Below, in pieces: positions 31,978-36,695 of a stretch of 36,695 nucleotides of DNA. The notes under the pieces were generated by a model, which saw only the letters and a program-made list of their open reading frames with translations, was not told where the DNA came from and ran no database searches. The translations under genes were made by a program, and so were the position numbers. Source of the DNA: JAVWHX01 sp036639875 (lineage in GTDB: Bacteria > Bacillota_I > Bacilli_A > Erysipelotrichales > Coprobacillaceae); the NCBI GenBank assembly GCA_036639875.1, contig JAVWHX010000017.1, positions 1 to 36,695 on the forward strand, read 5' to 3'. The number at the start of each line of letters is the position of its first letter. Within the stretch, counting starts at the first letter, position 1.

Positions 31978-32426
31978 TTGCTTTCTAAACCTTCTTTCAA
32001 CATTTCATATATTTCTTGCTTTTGACATATGAGTAGTTTTTGAACATACTCATTATGTAAAAAGTGTCTTACTAAATGTGAAATAATATGAATATGGATA
32101 TCTTGACAGTATATTGGAACAGCTATTAAGATAACAATCGAAACACTATCTTGTTGTGTTTGATCCCATATAATAGGCTTCTTAAGTCTACCAAAACAAA
32201 CAATAGGTCTCTTAACTTGTTCACTCATCCCATGAGGAATAGCAATCATCTTCCCAATTGATGTAGGGAATACATTTTCACGTTGTAAGACAGTCTGAAG
32301 AAAATCATCAGTATTTTCTATATAGTTTTTCATTTTTAATCGATGAATAAGAAGGTACATGATATCTTCTTTATTCTTTATTTCTAAATCCATAAGTATA
32401 CAATCTAGATTAACCATGTCATTCAC
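31974..32426 (-). CDS. PTS fructose/mannose-family EIIA component (GTG start)
   Basis: A 150-residue cytoplasmic phosphocarrier of the fructose/mannitol EIIA family with the phosphorylated histidine His65 in MIAIPHGMSEQ. It takes phosphate from HPr and gives it to EIIB. The start is a GTG at 32426: AAGGGGG lies 7 bases upstream. An ATG two bases further upstream is out of frame and followed at once by TGA. The next in-frame ATG (32417) would be 16 bases from the site. First gene of EIIA-EIIC-EIIB; an operator copy lies upstream. It may also phosphorylate the PRDs of the activator at 32577-34616. Confidence 0.9.
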   Translation of the reverse strand: MNDMVNLDCILMDLEIKNKEDIMYLLIHRLKMKNYIENTDDFLQTVLQRENVFPTSIGKMIAIPHGMSEQVKRPIVCFGRLKKPIIWDQTQQDSVSIVILIAVPIYCQDIHIHIISHLVRHFLHNEYVQKLLICQKQEIYEMLKEGLESK

Positions 32427-32501
32427 ATAAATACCCCCTTTTCAATAAAGCCCTATATTATATATATAATCTATATTAAGACTTTTGACGAGATACATAT
32501 T

Positions 32502-32520
32502 TTGTAATTTTATTTTCGAT
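32502..32520 (-). promoter_or_regulatory. Regulon operator copy 3 (before PTS operon), degenerate
   Basis: TTGTAATTTTATTTTCGAT: first arm and spacer identical to copy 1 (15 bases), second arm lost (TCGAT for TACAA). It is 76 bases before the EIIA start and in the same orientation. AT-rich -10-like boxes (TAATAT, TATAAT) lie between, and the exact promoter is unclear. Confidence 0.5.
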
Positions 32521-32541
32521 AATCTGTCTTAAATACAAAAA

Positions 32542-32566
32542 ATCCCGCTTGTATAACAAACGGAAT
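32542..32566 (-). terminator. Terminator of the PRD regulator gene
   Basis: ATTCCGTTTGT and ACAAGCGGGAT pair over 11 bp with two G-U pairs on the minus strand, 3-base loop, then TTTTTTGT. Confidence 0.85.
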
Positions 32567-32576
32567 TCTCACTTTA

Positions 32577-34616
32577 TTAATCTATAACTTCTTTTTCACA
32601 TTCTTTGATAATATTGAAAATATCATCACGACTTGTTGCCTGCTGTAATCTTTGTAAAAGTTGTGTCTTCTTAACCATTCTCATTAAAAGAATCATAGCT
32701 GGAATTTGATCTTTTTTATCTTTACTTGCTAAACAGAAAACAATATGAACTTTCTTATCATCAAAACACATTTCTTTTTTATTTACAATTAAACTTATAC
32801 CACTACGATAAACATCTTCCTGTTCACTCCCATGAAATAATGCAAAACATTGATCTGTCACACAGTAAAATCCAGTATTCATAATATCATTAACTATCTG
32901 ATTGCCATAACCAGCAACAACATTCTTATTCTTTTCTAAAAGACTAGCACTCTTCATAATTATATTTTGCCAATCTATCTCTTCATCAATCATATCTATA
33001 CAATTCTCTTCTAAAAGATCACTAACTTTATACTTGAGTTTCGTTATTTTTGAACCACTATGTCCTAACTCACTTTGAATAATTTCTAATACCTTATGAC
33101 GATCTTCATCATCCAAGAAATTTAAACGATGACTTAAAGAATGATAATTCATTCTCACTTCTTTTCTTTGTAATCCAATCTCAATTAATTTCTTATAATC
33201 AATTTCTGTTAATATTGGACTCACAACAACATTTAACTTATGATATGTATTCTTTAGTGAAACAGTTGAAACAATACAATCAACATTATCTAAATAAGGA
33301 TAAGTTGATAATTGATATGCAGGAATCATATCAATAATTTTAACTTGAAATTCATTCATAAGTAATTCTTTTAACATTGTAGAACTTCCATAACCATGAT
33401 TACATACAACCAAGATACGCTTTTGAACAACCTTTTTCATTCTTCTAATACTTGCAATAAAATGAACTGCTAAATATGCTATTTCATCTTCATTATCTAA
33501 TTGATTTAAAATATCTATTTCTTTAATTCCTTTTTTTAAAATCTCATAAATATATTGATCTTGTTCAGGAATAATGGATATAACATGATGATACATATAT
33601 AAAGATGAACTCATTCTTTTCATAAGTGGAGCAATATGATTAAATAAACCTTCAATTAAAACATGATCTTTACTAAAATCAATTTCTAAATCTTTTGACA
33701 TTTTTTCAACAAGTTGAGTCATAATTGTTTGAATTTGAAGAATATCTAATTTTTGATACAATCCTTCATTATCATTAATATAATCCAATAAACGAATAAG
33801 AGCTCCTCTATAATAATGAGTAATGGGTTCACCTATCATATCTTCTAATTCTTTTATATCTTCATAATATTTATTTAATCCTTTTGGAGCATCAAAACCA
33901 ATACCTTCTGGTAAATCTTCTCGATGAGTTAAAAACCATATCAATAATAGAATATTAGAAACAACCCAACAATAACTTTCATCATTAAAATGAAATCTAT
34001 TCTTCTCAAATATACGATCTATATAGCATATTATTTCCTTAATAGAGATACCTGGAAAAGACTGAATAACCATATTATATGCATATGTTTCAAATGAATT
34101 CATCTGTGTATGAGCATCTTTAAATAAATAAATGTATTGCGATAGTTCATTATTCATAATATCAATAATATTACGATTATAATTTTTAATATCAAAATAT
34201 CTATCATAAAATAATTCTATATTATATTGAGATAAGAATTCTTCTAAGTAAGCAACATCATTTTTAATTGTCGTTCTTGAAACCTGAAAATCATGGCTAA
34301 GATGTTCAATATTCATTCTTCTATAATCAAATAATAAGATATAGTAAATAAGTGATATTCTTTCCTTAACTGTATATATAAAACTATCATCATTAACTAA
34401 TAATGATACATCTATATTATGTGGAAAAACAATAACACCTTTTGGTTGTTTTTCAATAAGAGGGTACTTATGTAAAGATAAATAATCATTAATCTTATCA
34501 AGATCATATCTTATATAACGATCTTTTATATCTAAATCATTCGCTATTTCTTTATATGAAGATGTTTGATGACAATTCAAATAATCTAATATTCTTAGCA
34601 TTCTTCCACTTAGCAT
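32577..34616 (-). CDS. PRD/PTS-domain transcription activator (MtlR/LicR/ManR type)
   Basis: A 679-residue regulator. Order: winged HTH_11 (about 1-60, SSYKEIANDLDIKDRYIRYDLDKIN), second HTH/Mga-like domain (about 80-165, LSHDFQVSRTTIKNDVAYLEEFL), PRD1 (about 180-290), PRD2 (about 300-405, with His in LFNHIAPLMKRM and LAVHFIASIRR), EIIB-Gat-like domain (about 405-495, phosphorylatable Cys in VVCNHGYGSSTM), and EIIA-like domain (about 530-679, His in CFALFHGSE). Such proteins bind DNA upstream of PTS operons and are tuned by phosphorylation from HPr and the cognate EIIB. It lies directly upstream of the PTS and GH92 genes on the same strand and carries an operator copy before its own promoter, suggesting it controls all four units. 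Confidence 0.93.
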   Translation of the reverse strand: MLSGRMLRILDYLNCHQTSSYKEIANDLDIKDRYIRYDLDKINDYLSLHKYPLIEKQPKGVIVFPHNIDVSLLVNDDSFIYTVKERISLIYYILLFDYRRMNIEHLSHDFQVSRTTIKNDVAYLEEFLSQYNIELFYDRYFDIKNYNRNIIDIMNNELSQYIYLFKDAHTQMNSFETYAYNMVIQSFPGISIKEIICYIDRIFEKNRFHFNDESYCWVVSNILLLIWFLTHREDLPEGIGFDAPKGLNKYYEDIKELEDMIGEPITHYYRGALIRLLDYINDNEGLYQKLDILQIQTIMTQLVEKMSKDLEIDFSKDHVLIEGLFNHIAPLMKRMSSSLYMYHHVISIIPEQDQYIYEILKKGIKEIDILNQLDNEDEIAYLAVHFIASIRRMKKVVQKRILVVCNHGYGSSTMLKELLMNEFQVKIIDMIPAYQLSTYPYLDNVDCIVSTVSLKNTYHKLNVVVSPILTEIDYKKLIEIGLQRKEVRMNYHSLSHRLNFLDDEDRHKVLEIIQSELGHSGSKITKLKYKVSDLLEENCIDMIDEEIDWQNIIMKSASLLEKNKNVVAGYGNQIVNDIMNTGFYCVTDQCFALFHGSEQEDVYRSGISLIVNKKEMCFDDKKVHIVFCLASKDKKDQIPAMILLMRMVKKTQLLQRLQQATSRDDIFNIIKECEKEVID

Positions 34617-34635
34617 ATATATCCCTCCCTCTTTA

Positions 34636-34664
34636 TATATAATTCATAATGTCTATTTTAACAA
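34636..34664 (-). promoter_or_regulatory. Promoter of the PRD regulator gene
   Basis: TTGTTA (34659-34664), 17 bp, TATATA (34636-34641) on the minus strand, just before the ribosome binding site GGGAGGG. Confidence 0.5.
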
Positions 34665-34674
34665 GGTATAGATT

Positions 34675-34693
34675 TTGTAAAAATGTTTTTCAA
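34675..34693 (-). promoter_or_regulatory. Regulon operator copy 4 (before regulator gene), weaker
   Basis: TTGTAAAAATGTTTTTCAA: TTGTA, 9 bp, TTCAA; one arm mismatch from the consensus TTGTA-N9-TACAA but a different spacer. It ends 10 bp upstream of the -35 box. Confidence 0.4.
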
Positions 34694-34762
34694 TATCTAT
34701 AAGCTGATTCTATCATTAATATCGACAAAAATCGACAATATGTTATAACTAAGAAAAAAAGA

Positions 34763-34783
34763 ATTCTATACTTAATATAGAAT
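34763..34783 (-). terminator. Terminator of the ilvD-ilvB transcript
   Basis: ATTCTATA and TATAGAAT form an 8-bp stem with a 5-base loop, followed on the minus strand by CTTTTTTTC, 10 bases after the ilvB stop. Confidence 0.8.
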
Positions 34784-34793
34784 CCTTATTAAT

Positions 34794-36470
34794 TTACTCT
34801 TGGACATCATTTTCATCAAAGACTTCTTCAATTGAAGCACCAGGTGCTACCATTGGGAAGACTTTATCATCTTCTTGAATAATACATTCAATAAAGACAG
34901 GTCCATCATGATCCAAAGCTTCTAAAATTGCTGGAGCAACTTCTTCTTTCTTTGTGACTTTAATAGCCTTACATCCTAATCCCTCAGCAACCTTACAGAA
35001 ATCAACTTTATCATTTAAGATAGTTGCTGAATAACGTTTATCATAGAATAATGTTTGCCATTGTCTAACCATTCCTAATACATGATTGTTTAATACAACT
35101 TGAATAATAGGAATATTATATCGAGATGCTGTCGCAAGTTCATTCATGTTCATTCTAAAACATCCATCACCAGCAATATTAAAGACGTCTTCATCAGGTC
35201 TTCCATATTTAGCACCAAGACTTGCTCCTAAACCATAACCCATTGTTCCAAGTCCACCACTTGTTATTAATTGTCTAGGACGTTTATAGTGATAGTATTG
35301 TGCTGCCCACATTTGATTTTGACCAACTTCTGTACAAATAACTGCATTACTATCAGTTAATGCATCAATTTGTTCAATAACATATGGTCCTGTTAATACA
35401 TCTGGATTATATGTTAATGGATATTGTTCTTTAAGTAATCTTATTTCTTTTAACCATTGTGGATGATTTTGTTGTTTTAATAATAAATTTAATGCTTCTA
35501 AGATACTTTTAGCATCTCCTACAATTCCTAAATCAACATTAATATTTTTATTAATTTCAGCAGCATCAACATCAATATGAATAATTTTAGCATGTTTTGC
35601 AAAGACTGATGAATTACCAGTCACACGATCACTAAATCTTGCTCCAATTGTGATTAATAAGTCACAACGAGATACACCTAAGTTACTTGTTTTTGTTCCA
35701 TGCATTCCAAGCATTCCTGTATAACGAGGATTTGTTCCATCATATGCGCCTTTACCCATCAATGTATCAGTAACAGGTGCATCAATCTTTTCAACAAACT
35801 CTTTTAATTCAGAAGAAGCATCAGCAGTAATAACTCCACCTCCAACAAAAACAAAAGGTCTTTCACTTTTTTCAATCAATTCAATAGCTTTTTTTATTTC
35901 AGAAGTTGGATAAGTATAACTACGTCTTTGAATATGTTCAGGATTTTCTCTTACATATTCACCTGTTGCAGCAGTAACATCTTTTGTAATGTCAACTAAT
36001 ACTGGTCCTGGTCTTCCTTCTTTCGCTATTTGAAAAGCTTTACGTATAGTTGGTGCTAAATCTTCTACCTTTTTAACAATAAAACTATGTTTGGTAATTG
36101 GCATAGTTACACCAGCAATATCTACTTCTTGAAAACTATCTTTTCCAAGTAATGGTACAGCAACATTTGCAGTAATTGCAACAAGTGGAATTGAATCCAT
36201 ATGTGCAGTAGCAATCCCTGTTACAAGATTAGTTGCTCCTGGACCGCTTGTTGCCATACACACACCAACTTCACCAGTTGAACGCGCATAACCATCAGCC
36301 GCATGAGAAGCTCCTTGTTCATGAGAAGTTAAGATATGCGTAATTTTGTCTTGATATTTATATAATGCATCATAAATATTTAAGATTGTTCCTCCTGGAT
36401 ACCCAAAGACGGTTTTAACACCTTGTTCAAGTAAACACTCAACAACAATATCAGATCCAGTTAATAACAT
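34794..36470 (-). CDS. ilvB: Acetolactate synthase, large (catalytic) subunit
   Basis: A 558-residue thiamine-diphosphate enzyme of branched-chain amino acid synthesis, joining two pyruvates to acetolactate (or pyruvate and 2-oxobutyrate). Order: N-terminal pyrimidine-binding domain with the catalytic Glu51 (SHEQGASHAADGYAR), central FAD-type domain (GMLGMHGTKTSNLG), and C-terminal pyrophosphate domain with GDGCFRMNMNELAT...VVLNN. PITKHSF and KDSFQEVD are typical of the biosynthetic enzyme rather than catabolic AlsS. It starts 17 bases after ilvD behind GAGGAGGAAAAG. It is followed by a terminator, so the small regulatory subunit ilvN is not in this operon position. Confidence 0.96.
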   Translation of the reverse strand: MLLTGSDIVVECLLEQGVKTVFGYPGGTILNIYDALYKYQDKITHILTSHEQGASHAADGYARSTGEVGVCMATSGPGATNLVTGIATAHMDSIPLVAITANVAVPLLGKDSFQEVDIAGVTMPITKHSFIVKKVEDLAPTIRKAFQIAKEGRPGPVLVDITKDVTAATGEYVRENPEHIQRRSYTYPTSEIKKAIELIEKSERPFVFVGGGVITADASSELKEFVEKIDAPVTDTLMGKGAYDGTNPRYTGMLGMHGTKTSNLGVSRCDLLITIGARFSDRVTGNSSVFAKHAKIIHIDVDAAEINKNINVDLGIVGDAKSILEALNLLLKQQNHPQWLKEIRLLKEQYPLTYNPDVLTGPYVIEQIDALTDSNAVICTEVGQNQMWAAQYYHYKRPRQLITSGGLGTMGYGLGASLGAKYGRPDEDVFNIAGDGCFRMNMNELATASRYNIPIIQVVLNNHVLGMVRQWQTLFYDKRYSATILNDKVDFCKVAEGLGCKAIKVTKKEEVAPAILEALDHDGPVFIECIIQEDDKVFPMVAPGASIEEVFDENDVQE

Positions 36471-36487
36471 ATTCTTTTCCTCCTCTT

Positions 36488-36695
36488 TTAATCTTTAACT
36501 TTTAATACAGCTCCTGTATTTGCAGAAGTAACCATTGAAGCATACTTCTTTAAATATCCTGTTTGAATACTAGGAGTCTTTGGTACAAAACCTTTCTTTC
36601 TTTCTTCTAATTCTTCATCACTTACTAATAATTCAATTTTATGATTTGTAATATCAATATCAATGATATCGCCTTCTTTAACAAAAGCAATTGTT
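36488..36695 (-). CDS. ilvD: Dihydroxy-acid dehydratase, C-terminal end (cut by window edge)
   Basis: The last 68 codons and stop of ilvD; the rest lies beyond the right edge. The translation reads FVKEGDIIDIDITNHKIEL... then FVPKTPSIQTGYLKKYASMVTSANTGAVLK, the standard ilvD C-terminal end, where the KYxxxVxSAxxGA motif is diagnostic. The enzyme dehydrates dihydroxy-acids to 2-keto acids in valine, leucine and isoleucine synthesis with an iron-sulfur cluster. It is directly upstream of ilvB in one operon. Confidence 0.93.
   Translation of the reverse strand, partial: TIAFVKEGDIIDIDITNHKIELLVSDEELEERKKGFVPKTPSIQTGYLKKYASMVTSANTGAVLKVKD

Overview
The window is AT-rich DNA from a low-GC Gram-positive gut-type bacterium, most likely of the Erysipelotrichia (Coprobacillaceae-like). 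The grounds are the strong AGGAGG ribosome binding sites, the many PTS genes with PRD and RpiR regulators, a CarD-like protein, and large wall-anchored glycosidases with FIVAR repeats and non-LPxTG (VETGD-type) sorting signals. No rRNA, tRNA, CRISPR, transposase or phage gene was seen. Most genes lie on the minus strand. No gene-free stretch exceeds about 300 bases.

Region by region: (1) 1-3578, a beta-glucoside locus read right to left: cellobiose/lactose-type PTS EIIC with a probable cre site, a small membrane protein, an RpiR regulator, and a 6-phospho-beta-glucosidase that runs off the left edge. (2) 3671-4844, an unknown lipoprotein and a 76-residue charged protein, each with its own promoter and terminator. 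(3) 4878-9332, lower glycolysis: pgk-tpiA operon and eno, with a CarD-like gene behind a strongly folded 5' leader and a one-domain rhodanese between them. (4) 9473-12510, the paired families DUF6323/DUF6179 (family names from memory), a candidate small RNA, and a GAF-PAS-GGDEF diguanylate cyclase. (5) 12540-16036, MupG-type 6-phospho-N-acetylmuramidase and a CtpE-like P-type ATPase. (6) 16206-20150, a divergent amino-sugar-type locus: PTS EIIC on one side, and NagB/YieK-like protein, RDD membrane protein and an RpiR regulator on the other. Two 17-bp palindromic operators lie between. (7) 20264-34693, an alpha-mannoside utilisation locus: two giant secreted GH92 enzymes, a fructose/mannose-family PTS (EIIA-EIIC-EIIB) and a PRD/PTS-domain transcription activator. 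(8) 34763-36695, ilvB and the end of ilvD.

The most interesting part is region 7. A 19-bp inverted repeat, TTGTA-N9-TACAA, is nearly identical upstream of both GH92 genes. It recurs in weaker form upstream of the PTS operon and of the regulator, which suggests a self-contained regulon. One GH92 protein has Gln where the family has its general-acid Glu. This is the substitution remembered from the mannose-1-phosphate-releasing GH92 enzyme of Cellulosimicrobium, so the pair may divide the work between ordinary alpha-mannosides and mannosyl-phosphate caps of yeast-type mannan. The released mannose would enter through the neighbouring PTS.
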